This document shows, piece after piece, positions 42,361 to 50,152 of a stretch of 64,000 nucleotides of DNA. Made by a program: the position numbers and the translations under genes. Each line of letters begins with the position of its first letter. Position 1 is the stretch's first letter. The DNA comes from PALSA-968 sp964387075 (GTDB lineage Bacteria; Bacteroidota; Bacteroidia; B-17B0; Aurantibacillaceae), in the NCBI GenBank assembly GCA_964387075.1, contig CAYLVB010000005.1, forward strand, positions 186,001 to 250,000. The letters are read 5' to 3'. The notes beneath the pieces were generated by a model. The model had not been told where the DNA came from. It did not search any database and saw only the letters and a list, made by a program, of their open reading frames with translations.

Positions 42361-43287
42361 GTGGAAGACATACAAACCCAAATACCCTTGCAACAGATCA
42401 CTGAACCGGTAGCTGTTTCTTACTCCAAAGCCAGGGGCTTTGTCATGCTCACCAAGTTTCGCCTTTCCTTCCTGGTGGTGCTCTCTGCCGTTATCAGTTA
42501 TTTTACCATTTCGCCGGAGATCGACACTGTAAAACTCATAGGCATCATCGTGGGTGGTTTTTTAGTGACCGGGGCCGCTAACGGGTTCAACCAGGTCATT
42601 GAAAGGGACCTCGATAAATTGATGACACGCACCGGCAGTCGCCCTTTGCCGCAGCATATTTTAAGTGTGGGTGAGGCCGTTGTTTTTTGCAGCATTTTTG
42701 CGGTCGGAGGAATTTTCATACTGAGTTATTATGTCAACGTACTTTCGGGATTACTCGGAGCTTTATCTGTATTTCTTTACACCCTGGTTTACACGCCGCT
42801 CAAAAGAAAAACACCTTTTTCGGTTTTTGTGGGCGCCTTCCCGGGAGCTATTCCAACCCTCATTGGCGCGGTTGCCGCAAGCGATGGTTTTGGCGAGTTC
42901 ACTTTCTACGCCTGGCTGCTTTTCGCCGTGCAGTTCATGTGGCAGTTCCCCCACTTTTGGGCAATAGCCTGGGTGAGTCATGATGATTACCAAAAGGCAG
43001 GCTTCTTCATGCTTCCCTCCTTGGGCGGCCGCGATAAAAGCAGCGCCTTCCAGGTTGTGATCTATACCGTGTTTTTGATACCGGTGAGTTTACTTCCGCA
43101 GATCTTTGGCCTGGCCAATCTCATCTCCGGGCTTTTTGTATTCTTATTCGGGTTCTTTTTCCTCTTACAGGCAATTACACTTTATCTTAAAATGGACCTC
43201 CAATCGGCACGCAGGCTGATGTTCGGTTCATTCTTATATTTACCTTTAGTTCAGCTCTGCATCATGTGCGGGGCCTTATGGAAATGA
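42361..43287 (+). CDS. ctaB: Protoheme IX farnesyltransferase
   Basis: 308 residues from GTG 42361. Signature NGFNQVIERDLDKLMTRTGSRPLP holds the Asp-rich prenyl diphosphate site, and nine helices follow. YTPLKRKTPFSVFVGAFPGAIPTLIGAVAA is the second conserved segment. It converts haem B to haem O for the cytochrome oxidase encoded downstream. Its TGA overlaps the following ATG. Confidence 0.95.
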   Translation: MEDIQTQIPLQQITEPVAVSYSKARGFVMLTKFRLSFLVVLSAVISYFTISPEIDTVKLIGIIVGGFLVTGAANGFNQVIERDLDKLMTRTGSRPLPQHILSVGEAVVFCSIFAVGGIFILSYYVNVLSGLLGALSVFLYTLVYTPLKRKTPFSVFVGAFPGAIPTLIGAVAASDGFGEFTFYAWLLFAVQFMWQFPHFWAIAWVSHDDYQKAGFFMLPSLGGRDKSSAFQVVIYTVFLIPVSLLPQIFGLANLISGLFVFLFGFFFLLQAITLYLKMDLQSARRLMFGSFLYLPLVQLCIMCGALWK

Positions 43288-43859
43288 TGACATACACGAT
43301 CGATCAAAAAGTAAACGAAAAAGCCAAAAAGAACATGCTCTATTGGGCCATGGCCAGCATGGTGGTCTTCTTCGGAGGATTTTGCAGCTACTATTTAGTA
43401 ATGCACGGCAACGGAAACTGGCTGGTATTTAATTTACCCGCTCTATTTTTCGTAAGTACAGCCATCATTTTGGCCAGCAGCTTCACCATGTGGTGGGCGC
43501 AAAAAAGCATCGCGGTGAACAATCACAGCGGCGCCAAAATGGGAACTCTTCTTACCCTTGCCTTAGGGGTGGCCTTTTGCGTGGTTCAGATTGCCGCCTG
43601 GAAGGAACTTTTTGGCCAGGGTATCGTTTTCGCCGGGCGCCAAAGCAACGTGGCGGGCGCCATTATGTATGTCATTACTTCCATGCATTTCCTCCACATT
43701 ATTGGCGGATTATTAGCCCTTTCGGTAACCTCAATTAAAGCTATCAGGCACCGTTATTCGTCGGAAAATTACCTTGGCTTGTCGCTTTGTGCCATTTTTT
43801 GGCACTTTTTAGGTGCCCTGTGGGTAATTTTATTTCTTTTTTTGTATTTAAATCGTTAA
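43284..43859 (+). CDS. Cytochrome c oxidase subunit III (first copy)
   Basis: About 191 residues from ATG 43284, overlapping the ctaB stop (ATGATGA). Five helices with HFLHIIGGLLALSVTSIKAI and FWHFLGALWVILFLFLYLN, conserved in subunit III. The N-terminal arm is short. In Bacteroidota two subunit III genes commonly occur together. This one is the more divergent. Confidence 0.92.
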   Translation: MMTYTIDQKVNEKAKKNMLYWAMASMVVFFGGFCSYYLVMHGNGNWLVFNLPALFFVSTAIILASSFTMWWAQKSIAVNNHSGAKMGTLLTLALGVAFCVVQIAAWKELFGQGIVFAGRQSNVAGAIMYVITSMHFLHIIGGLLALSVTSIKAIRHRYSSENYLGLSLCAIFWHFLGALWVILFLFLYLNR

Positions 43860-43892
43860 AATTGCAAAGATTTTAAACACAATCAATTATAT

Positions 43893-44618
43893 ATGGGTCA
43901 CGCAATAGAATTTGATCAAAAGAAAGCATGGCAAGGGGGCGAATCTCCCTTCCGTATGAGCTACGGAAAGATCTTCATGTGGTTCTTCCTGGTATCGGAT
44001 GCTTTAACCTTCAGCGGCTTACTTTGCGCCTATGGTTTTATCCGTCATAAATACTCGGGTGTATGGCCTGTGGCAGAGAACGTGTTCACGCACTTTCCCT
44101 TCGTAAAAGCACACATTCCCCTGGCGTATGTTGGGTTAATGACCTTCATCCTCATCATGTCGTCGGTAACCATGGTATTGGCTGTTGAGGCCGGTCACCG
44201 TAATTACAAAAAAGGCGTTGTGATCTGGCTCTTCCTCACGATCATCGGCGGTTTAATGTTCGTAGGTTCACAGGCCTGGGAGTGGTGGCACTTCATCGAG
44301 GGAACTGAGACCGGGGCTATCCGTAACGTGTGGGATATAGACCAGGGCAAATATGTAGCTAAAGAAATTCACGGGGCCAATATGCTGTATAACGAGTATG
44401 GTGTTCCGCAGTTCGCCAACTTTTTCTTCTTCATCACGGGTTTCCACGGATTCCACGTATTCTCCGGTGTGTGCATCAATATTGTGATATTCATTAACGT
44501 GCTTATAGGAACCTACGAGCGGCGTGGTCATTACGAGATGATCGAGAAAGTGGGTCTCTACTGGCACTTCGTAGATCTTGTGTGGGTGTTCGTATTTACG
44601 TTCTTCTACCTGCTATAA
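43893..44618 (+). CDS. Cytochrome c oxidase subunit III (second copy)
   Basis: 241 residues. Helices with KIFMWFFLVSDALTFSGLLCAYGF, FMFVGSQAWEWWHFI-type motif, TGFHGFHVFSGVCINIVI and GLYWHFVDLVWVFVFTFFYLL are classic for subunit III of haem-copper oxidases. A loop of about 35 residues between helices (TGAIRNVWDIDQGKYVAKEIHGANMLY) is typical of Bacteroidota forms. Confidence 0.96.
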   Translation: MGHAIEFDQKKAWQGGESPFRMSYGKIFMWFFLVSDALTFSGLLCAYGFIRHKYSGVWPVAENVFTHFPFVKAHIPLAYVGLMTFILIMSSVTMVLAVEAGHRNYKKGVVIWLFLTIIGGLMFVGSQAWEWWHFIEGTETGAIRNVWDIDQGKYVAKEIHGANMLYNEYGVPQFANFFFFITGFHGFHVFSGVCINIVIFINVLIGTYERRGHYEMIEKVGLYWHFVDLVWVFVFTFFYLL

Positions 44619-44659
44619 CCAATTAACCATTTGACTATTTAATCATAAAACAATTAAGT

Positions 44660-45208
44660 ATGGAATTTCACGATAACTACCCAGTGTACGAAACGATGTA
44701 CCAACACGATGAGGAAAGCGGGAAAAAAGTAAGAAAGAAATTGTGGAGGGTATTTTGGATCCTTTTAGGTATCACCCTTCTGGAACTATACGTAGGTTTT
44801 AATGCCACCAAGTGGGGCTTAACCGGCGGCATGTTCCTGAAAGTATTCTTCATTTTCTTTACCGTTGCCAAAGCGGCCGGTATCGTAATGGTGTTCATGC
44901 ACCTGATCGACGAGACCAAGTTCTTCCGCTGGGTGATATTGGGACCTTATTCGGTGTTTATCGTGTATTTGATCTTCATCATTTTGGTGGAAGGTACTTA
45001 TACCGGTTATCCCGAGAATAACACCAACCTGGAGTTCCGCTACAAGCAGCAGCAGGTAGATAAGCGTACGGAGCATGGCCAGCCTATTCCTGAGAGCTTA
45101 CAGCACATTAAACCGTCTCCCGGCGTGCATAAGCACGAAGCGGGTGCAACTGAAGAGGGGCATGGCGCTGAAGGTGCAAAAGAAGAAGGTGGAGGAGAGC
45201 ATCATTAG
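44660..45208 (+). CDS. Cytochrome c oxidase subunit IV, prokaryotic type
   Basis: 182 residues. Three helices: VFWILLGITLLELYVGFNAT, FLKVFFIFFTVAKAAGIVMVFMHLIDE and WVILGPYSVFIVYLIFIILVEG. This is the COX4_pro pattern. A long His/Glu/Gly-rich tail (HKHEAGATEEGHGAEGAKEE...HH) could bind copper or another metal. Last of the structural oxidase genes before a REP region. Confidence 0.92.
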   Translation: MEFHDNYPVYETMYQHDEESGKKVRKKLWRVFWILLGITLLELYVGFNATKWGLTGGMFLKVFFIFFTVAKAAGIVMVFMHLIDETKFFRWVILGPYSVFIVYLIFIILVEGTYTGYPENNTNLEFRYKQQQVDKRTEHGQPIPESLQHIKPSPGVHKHEAGATEEGHGAEGAKEEGGGEHH

Positions 45209-45216
45209 CCCCATCT

Positions 45217-45340
45217 GTCCGCTAGCGGACATCTCCCCCGCGGGGGAGAAAATATAGAAATTCAAAACCCCGCTTTTTAGCGGGGTTTTTCTTTGACCGC
45301 CACTTCCATCTCCCGCGGGAGAGGGATTGAGGGAGAGGGC
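45217..45340. repeat. REP-like palindromes around a terminator
   Basis: Three perfect palindromes occur: GTCCGCTAGCGGAC (45217-45230), CTCCCCCGCGGGGGAG (45233-45248) and CTCCCGCGGGAG (45310-45321, followed by AGGGATTGAGGGAGAGGG). They are the same kind of palindromes as at 10231-10277. The gap 45209-45373 carries no gene. Confidence 0.8.
45264..45291 (+). terminator. Terminator of the oxidase operon
   Basis: Stem AAAACCCCGCT / AGCGGGGTTTT with loop TTTT and a following T run. It splits the oxidase subunit genes from the SCO-type genes. Confidence 0.9.
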
Positions 45341-45349
45341 TTTTATGTG

Positions 45350-45357
45350 TATCTTTG
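45350..45357 (+). promoter_or_regulatory. -7 element of the SCO-type gene pair
   Basis: TATCTTTG, a perfect match, 16 bases before ATG 45374. Starts a second transcript for SCO paralog, SCO1, DUF420 and the Cys protein. Confidence 0.6.
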
Positions 45358-45373
45358 CGCAACCTTTGGCTCA

Positions 45374-46141
45374 ATGAAAAAGAAGCTCCTTCTCTTAAGC
45401 ATTATCATCTTCCCCTCGCTTATTTATTTCCTGTTCGAGCTTACCCAGGCCAATTTTAAAAAAATGCCTTTTTTCGGACCGAAGAGCGTGGATGCTAAGG
45501 GAGATACGGTTTATTGGAGTGTGCCAAACACGATTTTTTTGAATGATGTCAAAATTGTAACACACACTTCCTTGATTAAAAGAGAAGCTGCTGATACAAG
45601 ATTTAATACGGACAGCATAGAAGTAGAAGTAAGTTCATTGGAATGCGACAGTCTTTTAATTGATACGGCAAAATATCCTGTATATCTCATTATATTTATA
45701 GATGGGAAACTTAGAAGTGAAGGCTATAAACTTGCCGGGATCTATGATTATGTAAAATATAAGTTGAAGGACCTGAAAGATATTCCTGTGTTCTTTATTA
45801 GTGACATGACAGGTGCTATGGCAGGTTATAAAGATGGAATTGAATTAAAAGGTGATTTCGACTCGCTCAAACTTAAGGTACCGAACTTTTATTCACTCGT
45901 AGCAGATTTTGGAAAATCAGGCAGGTCAAATTGGCTTTTAAATACCTACTTCAAAGGCAAACCCATCTACGTCTTCGATTACTTTATGGTGCTGGTGGAT
46001 AAGAAACGGCACATACGTGGTTATTACGATCCTTCCTACAACGCCGAGGTAAAACGCATGATAGATGAGTACAAACATTTGAAAATACGCGATGGGTATG
46101 CGGAGACACTTAAACAGAATGAGATCAAACAGGATAAATAA
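45374..46141 (+). CDS. SCO1/SenC-like paralog lacking the CxxxC copper site
   Basis: 255 residues from ATG 45374 (MKKKLLLLSIIIFPSLIYFLFEL, membrane anchor); an upstream start at 45293 lies in repeat sequence. It aligns by eye with the next gene: FFGPKSVDAKGDTVYWSVPN against VYGPKVVNREKEGDTTYHTI, and VLVDKKRHIRGYYDP against LLVDKQRRIRGVYDG. The middle differs and has no CxxxC or the conserved His of copper chaperones. Probably a structural or regulatory partner of SCO1, or an undescribed divergent form. It ends eight bases before the SCO1 start. Confidence 0.72.
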   Translation: MKKKLLLLSIIIFPSLIYFLFELTQANFKKMPFFGPKSVDAKGDTVYWSVPNTIFLNDVKIVTHTSLIKREAADTRFNTDSIEVEVSSLECDSLLIDTAKYPVYLIIFIDGKLRSEGYKLAGIYDYVKYKLKDLKDIPVFFISDMTGAMAGYKDGIELKGDFDSLKLKVPNFYSLVADFGKSGRSNWLLNTYFKGKPIYVFDYFMVLVDKKRHIRGYYDPSYNAEVKRMIDEYKHLKIRDGYAETLKQNEIKQDK

Positions 46142-46148
46142 ACTTCTT

Positions 46149-46853
46149 ATGGGCAGATTGCATCGCCAGTGGCCTCGCAATGACGTTAGGTTAGTTGTTT
46201 TTTCTTTTATAGGGCTACTGCTTATGTCTTCCTGCAACAACGGAGCAAAAAAAGAAGAAAAAGCCCCGTTCCTGCTCCCGGTCTATGGTCCGAAAGTGGT
46301 GAACAGGGAGAAAGAAGGTGATACTACCTACCACACCATTGCTGATTTCTCTTTCACCAATCAATTCAAAGAAACCATCTCGCAAAAAACCACCGAAGGA
46401 AAGATCTACGTAGCCGATTTCTTCTTTGCTACCTGCGAGAACATCTGCCCGGCCATGAGCACGCAATTGATCCGTGTGCAGGAGGCCTATAAGAACGATC
46501 CGGACTTCCTGATCATTTCCCATACGGTAAACCCCATGCATGATACAACCGAAGTTCTTTTCTCGTACTCAGGTAAATACAAAGCCATCAAAGACAAATG
46601 GCATTTTGTTACAGGTTTCAAGAAAGACATCAACCAATTGGCCGAAAAAAGTTATTTGGTAAGCGCGCAGGATGATGGCACGGCCGAAGGTTTCATTCAC
46701 AGCGAAAAGTTCCTGCTGGTTGATAAACAGCGTCGCATACGCGGCGTTTACGACGGCACTGACAGCTTACAGGTTGACCTGCTGATCAAAGACATTGCGA
46801 CCCTTAAAAAAGAACAACTTCCAGTCTCAAAAATCAACATTGAAAACAATTAG
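46149..46853 (+). CDS. SCO1/SenC family copper chaperone lipoprotein
   Basis: 234 residues from ATG 46149. Lipoprotein signal ending GLLLMSSC. SCO thioredoxin fold with copper motif CENICP (C-x3-C), FFFATC, SHTVNPMHDT, and the later His in GFIHSEKFLLVDKQRRIRG. It delivers copper to CuA of cytochrome oxidase. Its first 13 residues (MGRLHRQWPRNDV) are encoded by a copy of the repeat also seen at 39683, so the n-region of the signal peptide is repeat-derived. Confidence 0.93.
   Translation: MGRLHRQWPRNDVRLVVFSFIGLLLMSSCNNGAKKEEKAPFLLPVYGPKVVNREKEGDTTYHTIADFSFTNQFKETISQKTTEGKIYVADFFFATCENICPAMSTQLIRVQEAYKNDPDFLIISHTVNPMHDTTEVLFSYSGKYKAIKDKWHFVTGFKKDINQLAEKSYLVSAQDDGTAEGFIHSEKFLLVDKQRRIRGVYDGTDSLQVDLLIKDIATLKKEQLPVSKINIENN
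46157..46185. repeat. Hairpin repeat of the TCGCAATGACG type, copy 2, inside the SCO1 gene
   Basis: 26 of 29 bases match copy 1 at 39683-39711. This copy is read in frame as the basic n-region of the SCO1 lipoprotein signal peptide. Confidence 0.8.
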
Positions 46854-46856
46854 AAA

Positions 46857-47426
46857 ATGAGCGACAAAGCCGTATTCAGATTAGTAAGTATCGTCAGCAT
46901 TGTGGTGCTGGGCGTGGTTGTTATTCTTAACCGCAAGATCTTACCTCAGCCCGAGGTCATGCCCGGCTTTATTCAATACCTGCCGCCGCTCAATGCCTTC
47001 CTGAACGGCTCGTGTTTTGTGTTGCTGCTCTTTTCTTTGTGGGCCATCAAAGGCAAAAATATCCAGCTTCACAAGAAGATCAACCTCACGGCCTTTTTTT
47101 TCTCTTCCATCTTTTTGGTATCCTATATCCTCGCCCACTTTTTTATGCCCGATGTAAAATATGGCGACCTGGACCATAACGGAACTCTTACCGATATCGA
47201 AAAAGCCGGCGCCCCGGTTCGCGGACTTTATTTGATCATCCTAACAAGCCACATTATCCTTGCAGCGGGTGTGTTACCCCTGATCCTTTTATCCTTTTGG
47301 TATGGACTTAAAAACGAAGTAATTAAACACAAAAAAATAGTGCGTTTTACCTACCCGCTATGGCTGTATGTTACCATAACCGGAGTTGTCGTATATTTGA
47401 TGGTGAAACCTTACTATCCTTTTTGA
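46857..47426 (+). CDS. DUF420 membrane protein (oxidase assembly, CtaM-like)
   Basis: 189 residues with five helices. The pattern LPPLNAFLNGSCFVLLLFSLWAIKGKNIQLHKKINLTAF with conserved Asn and His, then YILAHFF and LIILTSHIILAAGVLPLILLSF, fits DUF420, whose Gram-positive member CtaM helps haem-A oxidase maturation. Three bases separate it from SCO1. Confidence 0.9.
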   Translation: MSDKAVFRLVSIVSIVVLGVVVILNRKILPQPEVMPGFIQYLPPLNAFLNGSCFVLLLFSLWAIKGKNIQLHKKINLTAFFFSSIFLVSYILAHFFMPDVKYGDLDHNGTLTDIEKAGAPVRGLYLIILTSHIILAAGVLPLILLSFWYGLKNEVIKHKKIVRFTYPLWLYVTITGVVVYLMVKPYYPF

Positions 47427-47454
47427 GGTACGAGATTAAGAGAGAGAGAAATAA

Positions 47455-47805
47455 ATGAGTAAAAAGGTAATATATACAATTGCAATTCTTGGTCTAACTG
47501 CTTACGCGGCCTATTCGCAGTGCGCCATGTGTAAGGCGGCGGCAGAGAGCGACGCGGCCAACAACCCCAACTCGGTGGCAAAAGGACTGAATAAGGGCAT
47601 TATGCTCCTTTTAACAATACCCTACGTAGTGGTAGGCGTGATCTTTCGCAAAGAACTCGTTCAACTGATCCGCAATATCCGCAGTAAAGAAAAGACGCCT
47701 TTCAGTAAAAAGAATTTAAGTAAAATGACCTTCGCGCTCACCTTCATCACCTGCGCGGTCATTCTTTTTGCTTTCTTCATCACCTTCTATAAACCGGTAG
47801 TTTAA
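47455..47805 (+). CDS. Small membrane protein with secreted CxxC segment
   Basis: 116 residues. Signal anchor ending AYSQ, then QCAMCKAAAES (CxxC), a helix (GIMLLLTIPYVVVGVIF), a basic cytoplasmic loop, and a last helix (FALTFITCAVILFAFFITFY). Genes of this type follow DUF420 in many Bacteroidota oxidase clusters, so a role in copper or thiol chemistry of oxidase assembly is plausible. Confidence 0.75.
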   Translation: MSKKVIYTIAILGLTAYAAYSQCAMCKAAAESDAANNPNSVAKGLNKGIMLLLTIPYVVVGVIFRKELVQLIRNIRSKEKTPFSKKNLSKMTFALTFITCAVILFAFFITFYKPVV

Positions 47806-47821
47806 AAAATACGGTCATAAA

Positions 47822-47861
47822 AAAACCCTGAAGTCAACTATGTTGTACTTCAGGGTCTTTA
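47822..47861. terminator. Bidirectional terminator between convergent genes
   Basis: Stem ACCCTGAAGT / ACTTCAGGGT (47825-47834, 47847-47856) with the loop CAACTATGTTGT able to pair further, flanked by A7 on the left and CTTTATTT on the right. Confidence 0.85.
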
Positions 47862-47878
47862 TTTAAAGAATTAAGATC

Positions 47879-50020
47879 TTATTTATTGATCACGATCTTG
47901 GTGTAAACAGGTTTGTTCTCTTTAACGATCTCCACAAGGTAAGTACCATTGGAAAGATTGTCGAGGTTCATTTCATAGAAACCGGTAGGGATCATTTCGT
48001 TGATCTCGTACACTTTGTTACCTAAAACATCATAAACGCTAAGTTTCTGAACTTTGGTTTGGTTCTGTTTGATGTCTACGAAGAACTTACCGTCTGCGCT
48101 TGGGTTCGGGTAGATAGCTACACCTGCCAAAGCAGCATACGTGTTGATACCGATAGTAGAAGAGATGTTCACATCATCGATATACAATTGGTTCTCGTAA
48201 TCACAGGTATGCCTGAACTTAATGAAGGCGGCAGTTGACGTGTTGAACGGGCTAAGGCTAATGGTCTCCTGGCGCCATTGGTTCGCGTTGGTAGGCGTGA
48301 ACTGGTTGGTGCTGAAAGCAGGAGTAACCGTAGTAAGCGCCGTGCTGAACTTCTTGTACACGCTGGTATAGGTTTGTCCGCAATTGGTAGACACCATCAC
48401 GTTCAGTGTATCCGAGAATGTAAGGGTAGATGTTGGGCTGGTATATAATTGATAGGCCAGCTCAAAGGTCATTACCTGGTTGGTTCCCGCTGTCAGATCC
48501 ACCGGGGGTGCGATCAGCTCATCCACTGCACCGCTGGAGTTGTAGTTATAGTTATCCATGAAAGCCGAAGCAAGCCCGGTCTTTTTAGCAACTGTAGTGC
48601 GTGCCCATGTGGTACCCGCGTCAGGATTGGTTACGCTCCAGCCCGTTGGAGGGAAGGTGGTGCTTTCAAATCCTTCAACAAGAGGCATTGCAACCCCTGT
48701 AGAAACCACGTTAAATATAGTTGGAGTACCTGCATCGTTGGTAGCGTTGCCATCGGTAGCACCATTAGGAAGCGTAGTGTAAGCGCTAAGGGTATGTGTA
48801 CCCGGAGTAAGCGCCACGCTTGGCAAAGTAACAGTTGCTGTGGCCAGGGGTGCCAGGTTACCGCTGTAAGGCGTAGTTTGTACCGCACCACCGTCCAGCT
48901 GGTAATTAATAGTGGCCGAGGTAAGATTATTTGAACCGTAGTTCCTGATAACAACCTGCGGAGCAGTAGAAGTAACACCACAAAGACTTCCAACAGGTGA
49001 GGCGAATACGGTTATTCCCGCGTCGTCATTGGAAGGAGGCACAACCGTACAAACTGTAGAGGTGGTAAGTGAATTATAAGGAGGGTTATTGATAATGGCC
49101 AACATGCGTGTTGACTGACCCGCGGTGAACATGTTCATGCAGGCGTCATCAGAATAGTCCATATAGTTCATGAACATATCGCCGTTAGGGCCATTGGTAC
49201 AACTTACACTGGGGAAAGTAGGACAGCCATAGTTCTCGTCGGCCTGGTTAGGGGTATCAGCGCATTGGTCGCTGCCGGTGCAGGCGGTACCATCATCGCC
49301 CCAGATATGGAAAAGGTTCAGGCAGTGACCGATCTCGTGTGTTGAGGTACGACCTTTATCGAAAGGCGGGTTAACCGTCAAGGTATCACCAAAACACCAG
49401 TAGTTAGATACGAAACCCCAGGTATTGCTGGCCGATCCGGTTGGGAACTCGCCATAACCAAGTAAGCCGGAACCAAGGTCGCAAACCCAGATGTTGAAAT
49501 ACTTGGTTACATCCCATGCATCCAAACCACCCGAAGAGAAGAACTTCATGTTATCGTTTGTGCTGAATGTAGCCACAGTCGTTTGCCTACGCTCTATACC
49601 ATTGGTTGGGTTTCCGTTGGGGTCAACACTTGCCCAGCAAAACTGGATCTGCGGCGAAGAGGCAACACCCTGGAAAGCCGCCGGAGTGTTAGACGCATCT
49701 GCATTGGTGCGTGTAAAATCGGCATTCAGTATGTCGATCTGCGACTGGATCTGCGCGTCCTGGATGTTCTCAGTAGCGTTTTGATAGAGCACGTGAACAA
49801 CCAATGGGATGGTAACGATCGCCTGGTTTTGGGTGGCTTGTTTGTTATTAGCCATGTACTTTTCTATCGCAGTCTGGTAAGCGGCGCGTTTTTCGGCACG
49901 CTTAGGATCCTTTTGCTGCAGATACTTTTCGTGTTCATCAGTACCGCAGGTACGGTGTACCTGGGCCATTGAAGCAAATGCAAAACCAATTGCAAGTGCT
50001 GAGAATAGATATTTCTTCAT
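47879..50020 (-). CDS. Secreted M43 (cytophagalysin/pappalysin) metalloprotease with T9SS domain
   Basis: 713 residues. Signal peptide ending ASMAQ; a propeptide-like helix; M43 catalytic domain (about 65-320) with zinc motif HEIGHCLNLFH and Met-turn in MFMNYMDYSDDACM. An Ig-like CARDB segment follows (about 335-425), then a carbohydrate- or jelly-roll-like domain (about 440-625; WARTTVAKKTGLASAFMDNYNY). A type A sorting domain (VAIYPNPSADGKFFVDIKQN ... NGTYLVEIVKENKPV) closes it. Secreted, surface-attached protease. Confidence 0.94.
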   Translation of the reverse strand: MKKYLFSALAIGFAFASMAQVHRTCGTDEHEKYLQQKDPKRAEKRAAYQTAIEKYMANNKQATQNQAIVTIPLVVHVLYQNATENIQDAQIQSQIDILNADFTRTNADASNTPAAFQGVASSPQIQFCWASVDPNGNPTNGIERRQTTVATFSTNDNMKFFSSGGLDAWDVTKYFNIWVCDLGSGLLGYGEFPTGSASNTWGFVSNYWCFGDTLTVNPPFDKGRTSTHEIGHCLNLFHIWGDDGTACTGSDQCADTPNQADENYGCPTFPSVSCTNGPNGDMFMNYMDYSDDACMNMFTAGQSTRMLAIINNPPYNSLTTSTVCTVVPPSNDDAGITVFASPVGSLCGVTSTAPQVVIRNYGSNNLTSATINYQLDGGAVQTTPYSGNLAPLATATVTLPSVALTPGTHTLSAYTTLPNGATDGNATNDAGTPTIFNVVSTGVAMPLVEGFESTTFPPTGWSVTNPDAGTTWARTTVAKKTGLASAFMDNYNYNSSGAVDELIAPPVDLTAGTNQVMTFELAYQLYTSPTSTLTFSDTLNVMVSTNCGQTYTSVYKKFSTALTTVTPAFSTNQFTPTNANQWRQETISLSPFNTSTAAFIKFRHTCDYENQLYIDDVNISSTIGINTYAALAGVAIYPNPSADGKFFVDIKQNQTKVQKLSVYDVLGNKVYEINEMIPTGFYEMNLDNLSNGTYLVEIVKENKPVYTKIVINK

Positions 50021-50152
50021 GTTTGTTTAGTTTAATTAAGGTAAAAGTAGGTAAAACAGGGCATCTATACAACCCGTCTGCCTCAAAAATTTGGTTTCGA
50101 ACCGCTTTGTGATAAAAGGCTTATGTTTAAGACCTGAGGTCGAAAAAAGCTA

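Noticed and set aside
45209..45373. Small gene between the oxidase and SCO genes (start at 45293)
   Set aside because: The reading passes through a terminator flank and palindromes; the in-frame ATG 45374 has its own promoter.
48449..48934. 161-residue open frame opposite the M43 protease
   Set aside because: Antisense shadow of a repeat-rich coding region; composition unlike a protein.
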